In this document: positions 8,871 through 17,060 of the stretch, piece by piece | Layout: every line of letters begins with the position of its first letter | Numbering within the stretch: the first letter of the stretch is position 1 | Source: Hepatobacter sp965661165 | GTDB taxonomy: Bacteria > Pseudomonadota > Alphaproteobacteria > Holosporales > Hepatobacteraceae | DNA length: 26,612 bases | Direction of reading: 5' to 3' | NCBI GenBank assembly: GCA_965661165.1 | Contig: CBFICL010000016.1 | Span: 1 to 26,612, forward strand | Translations under genes and position numbers: made by a program | The notes under the pieces: generated by a model | Databases searched by the model: none | What the model was told of the DNA's origin: nothing | Seen by the model: only the letters and a program-made list of their open reading frames with translations

Positions 8871-10232
8871 TTAGGCAAGGACCTCAATCCATCGAATGAG
8901 TTCTTTGATATGTGTGATGGGGGTGCGACGCAGGCCTTCTTTGGAGGACGAAGATTGTGCCTTCTTCTTTTTGGTTAAGGGCATGAGCGCTTGGGTGAAG
9001 CCCAATTTAGCTGCCTCTTTAAGGCGCGCCTCCATTTGTGTCACAGGACGCACATCGCCGGAAAGGCTGAGCTCACCAAAAATTACCACATCATTAGGAA
9101 GCGGTGTTTTTTTGATGCACGAAATCAGGGCCGCGGCTACGGCCAAATCAGCTGCAGGCTCGCTGAGTTTGAGGCCGCCCACCACACTGAGGTAAATGTC
9201 TTTTTGACTTAAGTTAAGGCCGGCCCTGGTTTCCAAAATGGCCACCACCATAGACAGACGCCCATGATCCCACCCCACCACCGAGCGACGGGGCGACGGC
9301 AGGTAAGACGGTGAGGCCAGGGTTTGGATTTCGGCCAAAAGCGGCCGGGTGCCTTCAATGCCGGGAAAAACCACAGAACCTGTAGCGTTTTCATCCCGGT
9401 GGCTCAAAAAAAGCGCTGAAGGATTGGACACTTCATGAAGGCCTGTTTCCGTCATATCAAAAACGCCCAGCTCATCACTGGGGCCAAACCTATTTTTCTG
9501 GGCGCGCAAGATGCGAAAGGGATGGCCGCGCTCGCCTTCAAAGTAAAGCACCGTATCCACCATGTGTTCAAGCAATTTTGGTCCTGCCAGGGCGCCATCT
9601 TTTGTGACATGCCCCACCAAAATGAGAATGACACCATACTTTTTGGCCGCGCGGATCAGTTCGTGAGAAGCGCTTCGAATTTGGCTGACCGTGCCAGGTG
9701 GTGCATCATTGTGCATCAGGCTCATGGTTTGAATCGAATCCACAACAGCCAAGGCTAGGTGCTCTTGCTCAAGCGATTGAATCACCTCTTCCACATAGGT
9801 GCTGGAGGCCAGCTTAAGCGGCGCATCAGAAAGCCCTAAACGTTGGCTCCGCATGCGCACCTGATCAAGCCCTTCTTCGCCTGAAATATAGCCACACGGC
9901 AGCTCGCGGGACAAAGCCGCCGACACCTGAAGTAAAAGGGTGGATTTGCCAATACCCGGGTCACCGCCTAATAAGACAACGCTGCCCGGCACCAGCCCTC
10001 CACCGCAAACACGGTCAAACTCTTGAATATGTGTGCACATGCGTTGTAACGGGTTTTTGGCTGTTTCTTTCAGGGAGGTGAAATGAAGCCTGGCCCCTTT
10101 TTTCTTGGTTTTACCAATGTCGGCTGTTTCTTCCACAAAGCTGTTCCACATGCCGCACCCCTCGCAGCGGCCCGCCCATTTGGGTGCAATAAAACCACAG
10201 CTTTGACACACATATTGCTTTGAGGCGCCCAT
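8871..10232 (-). CDS. radA: DNA repair protein RadA (Sms)
   Basis: RadA is a RecA-like ATPase that promotes branch migration and processing of recombination intermediates. The 453-residue product has, in order: the C4 zinc finger C9-X2-C12-X10-C23-X2-C26, the Walker A motif GDPGIGKST (90-98), Walker B near LAVVDSIQTM (161-170), the RadA-specific KNRFG motif (246-250), and a C-terminal Lon-like domain. ATG at 10232 gives the usual N-terminus just ahead of YVCQSCG; a GTG at 10256 would add eight residues and cannot be excluded. It is leftward, downstream of the patatin gene with an 87-bp gap counted from the GTG, so the two may share a transcript. Intact and normal. Confidence 0.96.
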   Translation of the reverse strand: MGASKQYVCQSCGFIAPKWAGRCEGCGMWNSFVEETADIGKTKKKGARLHFTSLKETAKNPLQRMCTHIQEFDRVCGGGLVPGSVVLLGGDPGIGKSTLLLQVSAALSRELPCGYISGEEGLDQVRMRSQRLGLSDAPLKLASSTYVEEVIQSLEQEHLALAVVDSIQTMSLMHNDAPPGTVSQIRSASHELIRAAKKYGVILILVGHVTKDGALAGPKLLEHMVDTVLYFEGERGHPFRILRAQKNRFGPSDELGVFDMTETGLHEVSNPSALFLSHRDENATGSVVFPGIEGTRPLLAEIQTLASPSYLPSPRRSVVGWDHGRLSMVVAILETRAGLNLSQKDIYLSVVGGLKLSEPAADLAVAAALISCIKKTPLPNDVVIFGELSLSGDVRPVTQMEARLKEAAKLGFTQALMPLTKKKKAQSSSSKEGLRRTPITHIKELIRWIEVLA

Positions 10233-10343
10233 GACGTCTTTCTTTGACTCGACCACAAAGTTCTATTCTATCGCGTCCAGATGAAAAATCCAATGTTTTG
10301 CACCTTGGCGCCGTGCCGGGTTGGTTTTCTTTGTGAGGAGGGG

Positions 10344-11444
10344 TTACCCCATAGCGGTGTCCGCTGATTCAGCCACAAATTCTTTGTGTAAATTGGTGGA
10401 GTGGCACCGGCCGATGGCGTCATAGTTTTTCTCAATCCAGGCTTTGCCTGATTTGCGCCCCTCTTCAAACAGAAAATGAATAAATCCCCAATCTGGGTTA
10501 AGCGCACTTGAGAGATCAAGGTCATTAAAAAGGGTTTCATTACGCACCAGATGCATGTTGAGACGCTTCATGGTGCCTTCTTGGATGACGCCTTTTTGCA
10601 TCAAGTCACCCACAAAATCAATCATGCGCATTTCACGCATCAGACAAGCATTATAGGTGATTTCCTTGTGCCGCTCGATCACCTCATGGGCCGTGAGGGG
10701 CAGGCGCTTGCGATTCATCACCGTGAGCTGGATCACCATAATATCAGGGGTGTCACATGAATAGATGAGGGGATAAATGGCCGGGTTGCCCACAAACCCT
10801 CCGTCCCAATAATTCTCACCATCCACTTCCACGGCATGAAACAAAAAAGGCAAGCACGCGGAGGCTAACATTTTCTGGGGCGTGAGGGTATCGAGTGTAA
10901 AGAGCTTAAGCTTGCCCGTGTTCACATGGGTGGCGCACAAAAAAAGTTTCAGCTCTTTGGCAGAGCGGAGCAGCTCAAAATCAAAAAATGCTTCCACCAT
11001 ATCCCGCAAAATGTTGATGTTGAGTGGGTTGGTTTGATAGGGGGAAAACACATTTTGCATCAAGCTTGAAAAAAAGCGAAAGGGATCAAATTGAGGGGTA
11101 CGCATATCAAGGGATTGTGGGAAAAAAGCCTTGTGATAGGGGCTGAAGAGGCCGCCATCCGCAATTTTTTGCCAAAAGCGCCTCATTTCTTGGCGTCCGC
11201 CCTCAAGGCCTCCGCGCAGCAATCCTTGGGCCAGGGCCACAGCATTCATACCGCCCGCAGAGGTGCCACTCAACCCTTCAATATCAAGGCGACCGTCCTC
11301 AAGCAAGCTGTCCAGCACGCCCCAGGTAAACGCCCCGTGGGATCCGCCCCCTTGAAGCGCAATGGCAATTTTTTTGCGGGGTTGCTCCTTATCACGTGCG
11401 TTGCCGGTTTGTTGTGTTTGCTTTTTTTCTTCAGAAGCCGCCAT
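10344..11444 (-). CDS. patatin-like phospholipase family protein
   Basis: Patatin-like enzymes are serine lipid acyl hydrolases with a Ser-Asp dyad. The 366-residue product has the oxyanion-hole loop GGGSHG (32-37), nucleophile Ser62 in GTSAG, and Asp214 in the DGG motif of YWDGGFVGNP. The first 24 residues are polar and charged, and no signal peptide is seen, so it would be cytosolic or secreted by a non-Sec route. Patatin phospholipases are known effectors in several intracellular bacteria, including rickettsiae, but sequence alone does not tell effector from housekeeping esterase here. It is divergent from dnaJ with a 162-bp shared upstream region and lies upstream of radA on the same strand. 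Confidence 0.9.
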   Translation of the reverse strand: MAASEEKKQTQQTGNARDKEQPRKKIAIALQGGGSHGAFTWGVLDSLLEDGRLDIEGLSGTSAGGMNAVALAQGLLRGGLEGGRQEMRRFWQKIADGGLFSPYHKAFFPQSLDMRTPQFDPFRFFSSLMQNVFSPYQTNPLNINILRDMVEAFFDFELLRSAKELKLFLCATHVNTGKLKLFTLDTLTPQKMLASACLPFLFHAVEVDGENYWDGGFVGNPAIYPLIYSCDTPDIMVIQLTVMNRKRLPLTAHEVIERHKEITYNACLMREMRMIDFVGDLMQKGVIQEGTMKRLNMHLVRNETLFNDLDLSSALNPDWGFIHFLFEEGRKSGKAWIEKNYDAIGRCHSTNLHKEFVAESADTAMG

Positions 11445-11532
11445 GAAGGCACATCATACATCGTTCATATTCATGTTTATGCATAACGGGAGATGTAAAA
11501 TTTTAAGTAAAAATCTGTGATGATATTGTGGA

Positions 11533-11560
11533 TTTACATTGTAGCGGGATCTTTTATAAT
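11533..11560 (+). promoter_or_regulatory. sigma-70-type promoter for dnaJ
   Basis: TTTACA (11533-11538) and a perfect TATAAT (11555-11560) are 16 bases apart and lie about 46 bases before the dnaJ start. Transcription would begin near 11567. I see no heat-shock-type element. Confidence 0.6.
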
Positions 11561-11606
11561 TTTTCTATGCAAAAAGAAATGAACGTTAGGTTGGTGGAAA
11601 GCGGCG

Positions 11607-12758
11607 ATGTCAAAACAAGACTATTATGAGGTGCTTGGTGTGCAAAAGGGGGCGTCTGATGCCCAAATCAAAAGTGCATACCGGAAACTGGCGCTAAAAC
11701 ATCACCCTGATAAAAACAAAGGGGACAAAGCTGCAGAAGCCAAGTTTAAAGCTATCTCTGAAGCCTATGAGGTGCTAAAAGATAAGCAAAAACGGGCGGC
11801 CTATGACCAAATGGGTCACCGCGCCTTTGAGGGCGGCATGGGCGGCGGTGCAGGCGGCTTTGATCAAGGCGGGTTTAACTTCAACTTCAAATCCGGGGGG
11901 GCTGGGTTTGATATTTTTGAAGATATTTTTGAAGATTTTATGGGCGCCGGTGGCCGTGGTCAGCGGGGCGGAGGCCGTCGTCGCAGCGCTGAAGTGCGCG
12001 GCTCTGATTTGCGCTTTGATATGGAAATTTCTTTGGAAGAAGCCTTTAAGGGCCTGAAAACAGAAATTTCTATCCCCACGTGGGCGTCGTGTGATACATG
12101 CCACGGGACAGGTTCTGCCGGCGGCAAGGCGCCCAGCGTGTGCGGGGCGTGTCATGGGCAAGGCACCGTCACGGCGCGGCAAGGCTTTTTTGTGGTGGAG
12201 CAGCCCTGAGGTCAGTGTCACGGCACGGGCCAAAAAATTGAAGATCCNNNNNNNNNNNNNNNNNNNNNNNNNNNNNNNNNNNNNNNNNNNNNNNNNNNNN
12301 NNNNNNNNNNNNNNNNNNNNNNNNNNNNNNNNNNNNNNNNNNNNNCGGGCGTGCGCGGGGGGAGTGCTGGAGATCTTTATATCTTTGTGACCATTCGTCC
12401 CCACCCGTTGTTTCAGCGCGAGGGCCGCGACATTCATTTTCAAGCGCCCATTTCCATGGTAAAGGCCGCGTTGGGTGGGTCGTTAGATGTGCCCACCATT
12501 GATGGCAGTCGTGTGCGCGTCACCATCCCGGAAGGCACGCAATCAGGGCATCGTCTGCGGGTGCGCATGAAGGGCATGAGTGTGCTCAAAAGCACGCTGC
12601 GCGGGGATCTTTATGTGCAAACCATGGTGGAAACGCCGCAAAATCTTAACACCGAAGAAAAAGACCTCTTGCGCACCTTTGAAAAAAAGACCGACGAACG
12701 CAAGGCCCAACCCATGGTGGCCAAATTTCTCGATAAGATTGCCTCTTTGTTTCGTTAA
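11607..12758 (+). CDS. dnaJ: chaperone DnaJ, interrupted by an in-frame TGA and an assembly gap
   Basis: DnaJ (Hsp40) stimulates DnaK ATPase and delivers unfolded substrates. Visible parts are the J domain (1-70) with HPD at 33-35, the Gly/Phe-rich region (about 77-115), CxxCxGxG repeats one and two (CDTCHGTG, CGACHGQG), and, after the N run, the C-terminal substrate-binding domain to residue 383. At 12207-12209 a TGA falls where the first Cys of the third zinc repeat is expected (QP-stop-GQCHGTG), 38 bases before the N run at 12248. Both halves are in the same frame. A sequencing error at the contig end is the simplest reading; a true truncation would leave a 200-residue protein. The fourth zinc repeat lies in the gap. 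DnaK is not in the window. Confidence 0.9.
12248..12345. other. assembly gap (98 N) inside dnaJ
   Basis: A run of 98 N joins two contigs within dnaJ. Compared with E. coli DnaJ, as I recall it, the missing stretch should encode about 37 residues rather than the 32 the gap allows, so the gap size is probably an estimate. Confidence 0.99.
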
Positions 12759-12862
12759 GGCCCTCCCGCTAACGTCTTTGTGCTCGTTCAAAAGAAACGG
12801 TTCACCTGATGGGGGAAAGAGTTTTGCTTGCCGTGATTTAGCTCTTATACCCTGGGACGTCC

Positions 12863-14089
12863 TTAGGGGTTGCAGTTTGTGGGTTTTTCCCTTTTTGTAT
12901 GTAATGCTTCTATATTTTTAGCAACACGAATACGCCGCTGATCATCACCTATGGGTACATCTTCTATCCATATGTTTATCTTTTCTGCTAATCTGGTTAT
13001 GACAGACTTTTCTCCTGGACGGGCTATTTTTAACTCGACGAAGGTGCAAAAATCTATTTTGATGAGGCTGATAGAGTGGGCCTGTGTGTTTGTGTATAGC
13101 CATGTCAAAAAGTTGATCCTTTTATCCACGGCAATATGCCAGGTGCCTGTTAGGTCAAGAAACACCGCTTTTCTAAGATCGTGTCTATAGTCTTTAATAC
13201 TCTCCTCTGGGAACCCTACTAAAAAATCGTTCATGGCTTTTTCGAAGCAACCTGTCTCTTTATTTTTCAAAACAAGGAAATATCTGTTCTGATACACAGA
13301 AAAGTTGTTTATTATAGTGAAGAGGGTTGTCTGACTTTTATGTCTGCCTATATGGGCAAGATAGGCCCTTACACAATCGCCCACAGCATCTGCACCAGGT
13401 GTAGGAGGCGGGTCAGCAAAAACGTCGATGCCCTTGTCGTGAACAAGAAAGTTGTAGAGAGATGAGCTATGTGGATGGCCTTCTGCTGCATCAACAATGT
13501 CAACGATATCTTCTTCCAACAGGGTAAGAACAGGGGGCGCTACCTTGATCATACAAAGGTTATGCCGATGGCGCGTTGATGCCATGGTCAGAAAAAGATC
13601 AAGCACGCTTTTTTTTTGTGCAGGGTCTGTAAAGTGTGGGTTTGTGGATAGGTCGCATAGATGACACTGAGCCATCTTTTGCGTCCACTCTGTCCATGTC
13701 CTCATGGTATGCATCTCAGCAAAACCACGGGCAATGATCACGGGCTTTTTTCCTTTGATTATACAGCGCCCTACTTGCTGGCTTTTTATCATGTCATGCC
13801 AAACGCTGTGTGAAGGTTCGTGTACTAATTTTTCGGCAATAAGGGTTTGTATCGCGTTTGAGGGGGTGTCTGTGGGCGTTGGTTCCTCTTTTTTGCGCTT
13901 GGGCTTAGAGGCAAGGGCGAGACGCGCTGAGGAGGTAAATGCCTCTTGATCAGACGTTCGTTTGGGGACAGCTACCCGGTCAAAATCCGCAGCTAAATTT
14001 CTTTGAGCCGTAGGTGGTGCAAAAAGCGGATGGGCAAGCGCCCAACACACACACACAGAAACGAACACACCATAAAAAGACATCCACAT
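12863..14089 (-). CDS. exported protein of unknown family with a basic PKRKK cluster
   Basis: I do not recognise this 408-residue protein. It begins with a signal-peptide-like segment (MWMSFYGVFVSVCVCWALAH, cleavage perhaps near residue 24). A polar linker follows, holding the basic cluster KPKRKKEE (62-69), which fits a monopartite nuclear localisation signal, and a Pro/Thr-rich stretch. From about residue 80 to the end it is a mixed alpha/beta-looking globular region with many His and Cys residues and no motif I can name. ATG at 14089 is chosen because GGAG lies 8 bases upstream and the signal peptide begins there; the frame is open to 14206. It follows the 214-residue exported protein by 101 bases on the same strand, and the two are probably co-transcribed. 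It converges on dnaJ. Confidence 0.8.
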   Translation of the reverse strand: MWMSFYGVFVSVCVCWALAHPLFAPPTAQRNLAADFDRVAVPKRTSDQEAFTSSARLALASKPKRKKEEPTPTDTPSNAIQTLIAEKLVHEPSHSVWHDMIKSQQVGRCIIKGKKPVIIARGFAEMHTMRTWTEWTQKMAQCHLCDLSTNPHFTDPAQKKSVLDLFLTMASTRHRHNLCMIKVAPPVLTLLEEDIVDIVDAAEGHPHSSSLYNFLVHDKGIDVFADPPPTPGADAVGDCVRAYLAHIGRHKSQTTLFTIINNFSVYQNRYFLVLKNKETGCFEKAMNDFLVGFPEESIKDYRHDLRKAVFLDLTGTWHIAVDKRINFLTWLYTNTQAHSISLIKIDFCTFVELKIARPGEKSVITRLAEKINIWIEDVPIGDDQRRIRVAKNIEALHTKREKPTNCNP

Positions 14090-14190
14090 TACCTTTTCTC
14101 CATCGCACCATTCACATATCCACTTATCCCTCAGGGTTGGAACCTCATCAGATTCGCAACAAAGGTTCCACGCACCCCTAGCGTCGTCGC

Positions 14191-14835
14191 TTAATCGCTT
14201 TCCCACCCCTCTTCATTTTTGGCTCTCTTAGAGAGGGAAGCAGGCCCAGCTGATTGATCATTCGTTTTTCTTTTGGAGGCGGGCGTGGGATCAGACGACG
14301 AACCAAAGTCGGGCCTGTTAACTGGCGTAGGTCGAGGCTCGTCAGAGGGACCATGGACTGAGAACGCGTTATTTGAAGATGTGTCTGCGTCAGGCAGCGC
14401 CATCATGTTGCCGACGCTGAAGGGATTGGGTGACGGATACGTGGGTCCATCACCACAGGCTTCATCTACCTTGAGAAACATCGGTCTATTCAAAGGCTTT
14501 TTTTGAGGAGATGGATCGCTGGCTGCGGCTTCGTCATCGTTTTCTGAGCCTTCTGCGTGAAGGAAAGAGTTGGTCATACTGGCCTCACCAGCAGCGCCTG
14601 CCTCTTCTGTTGCCTCATCCTTTGTTGCGCTTGTGGCTGAGGATAAGGAAGAGCCGGTTGCTTTCCTTGCAGGTTTTTGTGGCGTGCCTGGCGTTGTTGG
14701 CGCAGCACTTGTTGTGCGTGCAGGCGAAGTGTCTCGTGTGAGCGGATCAATATCACGGGTATTGATACCTGGCCCGGCCACCAGCGTGGCACTGGCCCCT
14801 AAACATAAAGATACAAAAAGAGACACGTTTTTCAC
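14191..14835 (-). CDS. exported Ser/Thr/Pro-rich disordered protein with a bipartite NLS-like C-terminus
   Basis: Unknown family. The 214-residue product starts with a signal peptide (MKNVSLFVSLCLGASATLVA, cleavage near residue 20). The rest is rich in Ser, Thr, Pro, Ala, Asp and Glu and looks intrinsically disordered, with a short ordered-looking patch near RPMFLKVDEACGDGP (about 118-132). The C-terminus carries K188-R189-K190, then twelve residues, then K203-R204-A205-K206, which fits the classical bipartite nuclear localisation pattern. The start is GTG at 14835 with AAAGG seven bases upstream. It lies first in a leftward pair with the 408-residue exported protein, behind an AT-rich 265-bp region. 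Signal peptide plus NLS-like tail suggests a secreted host-directed protein, by inference only. Confidence 0.75.
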   Translation of the reverse strand: MKNVSLFVSLCLGASATLVAGPGINTRDIDPLTRDTSPARTTSAAPTTPGTPQKPARKATGSSLSSATSATKDEATEEAGAAGEASMTNSFLHAEGSENDDEAAASDPSPQKKPLNRPMFLKVDEACGDGPTYPSPNPFSVGNMMALPDADTSSNNAFSVHGPSDEPRPTPVNRPDFGSSSDPTPASKRKTNDQSAGPASLSKRAKNEEGWESD

Positions 14836-14885
14836 ACAAAAACCTTTGCTTTCAATCAGATTCTGAGCTTCAGCGTGCCTTTCTA

Positions 14886-14923
14886 TTGACTAAATGTCAA
14901 CATAAGATCGATACATTATATCG
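14886..14923. repeat. two short inverted repeats, possible operators
   Basis: TTGAC-taaat-GTCAA (14886-14900) and CGATA-catta-TATCG (14909-14923) both have 5-base arms and 5-base spacers, with centres 23 bases apart, in the AT-rich region 50-90 bases upstream of the leftward exported-protein pair. On the minus strand the region also contains TATAAT (14920-14915). They could be regulator sites; the arms are short enough for chance. Confidence 0.3.
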
Positions 14924-15100
14924 AAAATAAAATTTCTTTAAATTCAAGAAGAAAATGATTTTTTTATGTAAAAAAAATAATAAATTTATCGTTTTTTGAT
15001 TGTCTAAGACTTTAATGAATATCTAGAAAAAATAAATCTATCTATGCGTCTGATCCTGGCAAAGTGAGGGGGCCTCGCGCGCAAAAAGGCTTCCTGCCCG

Positions 15101-16087
15101 TTAAGAGGGTTTGGCAAAAGGATAGGTGAATAACAACACATGCAACGTGTTGAAAACGGCATGGGCAATGATGCAGGCTTCAAGGCGCCTGGTGCGGTGA
15201 TAGGCCCAGCCATAAGCCAAGCCGGCAACACACGCCATGGCGGCATAGCCGTGATGGGGGAGGTGAGCCAGCCCAAAAATAGCGCTGGTGAGCACCAAGG
15301 CCCAGCCCCACGAGAGGTGATACCGCATCAATGTTTGGGTCAAAAACGTTTGTAGAAAAAGGCGGTAAAACACTTCCTCACTCAAACTGGTCCACAAGAC
15401 GTTTTTGAAGAGCCATAGGGGGAAATAGGCCGGCACCCCGGGCTCAAAGGCCACCACCTGAAACCACAGGGCCGGGGCCAGCAAAGCCCCTGCAAGTACA
15501 AGGCTCGTGCCGCCGCCCACAAAGAAGCTGCGCTGCCAGACAGGCCATGACGCCCTTTCAAACAGGCACAGGTATAAAATAAACAAACTCACCACCACGC
15601 TATCTGGCATAAAACACAAGCAATAAGAGGTGGAGTTCGGTTTGATGACAAGCGATGGCAAGCTGAGCACAGGCTGAATCCCTGAAAAGGTGTGCTTCAT
15701 AAGAAAAAAACCTAAGAGGGCGGCTAGCGTCCCCCAAAGTAGTTTTTGGCTCGACGTTCGCGCATGGCGATAAAACATCCATAAAAAGCCTCCTTCGACC
15801 AGCAGGCTATAGGGGCCCAACCCTCCGTGGGTGCCCATCCAGACAAACCATCCTTTGATGGTGCCCATAAGAAAGATCACGCCAAGGCACACGCGAATCT
15901 TCGACCGCCATGGTGTGAAAAAAGGAAGCAGTACGCCCAGAAAAGCGGCAGGGCTTGTATAGTAGAGGGCGGCAACAGCATAGAAACTGGCTATTTTCAC
16001 TGAGGATATAAAGCGGTCAAGTGCTTGGTGGAAGGATCTGAGGAAAGGGGTTAGAAAAACGATATTTGTGGCGCTTATGGTTGACAT
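15101..16087 (-). CDS. CPBP family intramembrane metalloprotease
   Basis: CPBP (CAAX protease and bacteriocin-processing, ABI) proteins are multi-pass membrane proteases. The 328-residue product has about eight hydrophobic segments and all three family motifs near its C-terminus: E237-E238-X3-R242 (EEVFYR), F271-X3-H275 (FGLAH) and H309-X3-N313 (HAVFN). The catalytic residues are therefore complete. ATG at 16087 is preferred over the TTG just before it. It stands alone and leftward, divergent from psd with a 189-bp shared region. The substrate is unknown; in other bacteria members process peptides or confer bacteriocin immunity. Confidence 0.9.
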   Translation of the reverse strand: MSTISATNIVFLTPFLRSFHQALDRFISSVKIASFYAVAALYYTSPAAFLGVLLPFFTPWRSKIRVCLGVIFLMGTIKGWFVWMGTHGGLGPYSLLVEGGFLWMFYRHARTSSQKLLWGTLAALLGFFLMKHTFSGIQPVLSLPSLVIKPNSTSYCLCFMPDSVVVSLFILYLCLFERASWPVWQRSFFVGGGTSLVLAGALLAPALWFQVVAFEPGVPAYFPLWLFKNVLWTSLSEEVFYRLFLQTFLTQTLMRYHLSWGWALVLTSAIFGLAHLPHHGYAAMACVAGLAYGWAYHRTRRLEACIIAHAVFNTLHVLLFTYPFAKPS

Positions 16088-16206
16088 CAACGTGGATCTC
16101 AGTTTGAGTGGTTCTTTTTGGATAATAACCTAGATAGTGATTGCATGCTCAGAAAATCAATTCTTTGCAGAGAATACGCCTCTAAGGTTTCATATAATTG
16201 AAAACT

Positions 16207-16224
16207 TAGATAGATTTTTATCTA
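16207..16224. repeat. TAGATA/TATCTA palindrome between the CPBP gene and psd
   Basis: TAGATA (16207-16212) and TATCTA (16219-16224) form a perfect 6-bp inverted repeat around GATTTT, about 50 bases before psd. Eleven bases of it (16207-16217) recur inverted at 15034-15044, beyond the other end of the CPBP gene. It may be a regulator site or chance in AT-rich DNA. Confidence 0.3.
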
Positions 16225-16276
16225 TACGCGCAGCCAATAGGCGCTGCAAAAGAAGGAAGAAGGATCGAGGTTGGTT

Positions 16277-16939
16277 ATGATGCTTTCGTGGGGACCGCTT
16301 AAAGGACGTATCCATCCAGCGGGCTGGCCTTTTATTGCCTTAGGGGCCGGGCTTAGTGTCTTGTTTTTGTTTGTGTGGCCTGTGGTGGGCGTTTTGGCTT
16401 TGGTTCTTACTTTGGGATGTGCAGCCTTTTTTCGTGACCCTGAGCGTGTGGATCCCAAAAGTACGCAGGCCATTGTCAGTCCAGCCGATGGCGTGTTGGT
16501 GGATATCCGCCATGCGAAACCTCCTGCGGAAGTGGGTCGTTATCGTGAAGGGAATTGGGTGCGTCTCAGTGTTTTTCTCAGCCTTTTTGATGCCCATGTG
16601 ACGCGCATGCCCCAAAAAGGACGTGTGTTGATGACGACGTATCACAAGGGACAATTTTTCAATGCATCCTTAGATAAGGCGAGTCAGAAAAATGAACGCA
16701 ACACGGTGGTATTGGAAGCGGGAAACACCACCATGATGATCACGCAAATTGCAGGCCTGAGTGCGCGGCGCATTGTGTGTGATGTGTCGATTGGTGATCA
16801 GGTTGTGCGGGGGCAAGCTTTTGGCATCATCCGATTTGGCAGCCGTGTTGACTTGTATTTGCCAGATGATGCAGAAATTTTTGTTCAAAAAGGGCAAAAA
16901 ATGGTTTCAGGGGAAACGGTGCTCGCCAAAAGAGCGTGA
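16277..16939 (+). CDS. psd: phosphatidylserine decarboxylase proenzyme (PSD-A type)
   Basis: The enzyme makes phosphatidylethanolamine from phosphatidylserine at the inner membrane, using a pyruvoyl group formed by self-cleavage. The 220-residue product has N-terminal hydrophobic segments (about 17-50), FRDPER (52-57), SPADG with Asp71, FDAHVTRMP with His107, and the self-cleavage site Gly188-Ser189 in RFGSRVDLYLP, which is the short PSD-A form common in alphaproteobacteria. ATG at 16277 is chosen because GAGG lies six bases upstream; TTG at 16271 is an alternative. In many alphaproteobacteria pssA follows directly. Here it does not, and a PDH operon comes next. Confidence 0.95.
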   Translation: MMLSWGPLKGRIHPAGWPFIALGAGLSVLFLFVWPVVGVLALVLTLGCAAFFRDPERVDPKSTQAIVSPADGVLVDIRHAKPPAEVGRYREGNWVRLSVFLSLFDAHVTRMPQKGRVLMTTYHKGQFFNASLDKASQKNERNTVVLEAGNTTMMITQIAGLSARRIVCDVSIGDQVVRGQAFGIIRFGSRVDLYLPDDAEIFVQKGQKMVSGETVLAKRA

Positions 16940-17060
16940 AACGCCACAAGCTTACTTTATAGGCTGAAGGCTTGCTTCAGATCCCTGACTTGCCTCTTGG
17001 TTAGATATTCGGTAATGATCAAAGGAAGTTGTTTGTTTATTAGCCTATCTTTGGCATTCT

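Noticed and set aside
12207..12209. Recoding of TGA as cysteine or selenocysteine
   Set aside because: TGA ends several other genes in the window, no selenocysteine element is evident, and the site is next to an assembly gap.
11775..12443. Long minus-strand frame across the N run
   Set aside because: Open only because N codons are not stops; it lies opposite dnaJ.
14003..14866. Plus-strand open frames opposite the exported pair
   Set aside because: They are antisense shadows without signal, motif or ribosome binding site.
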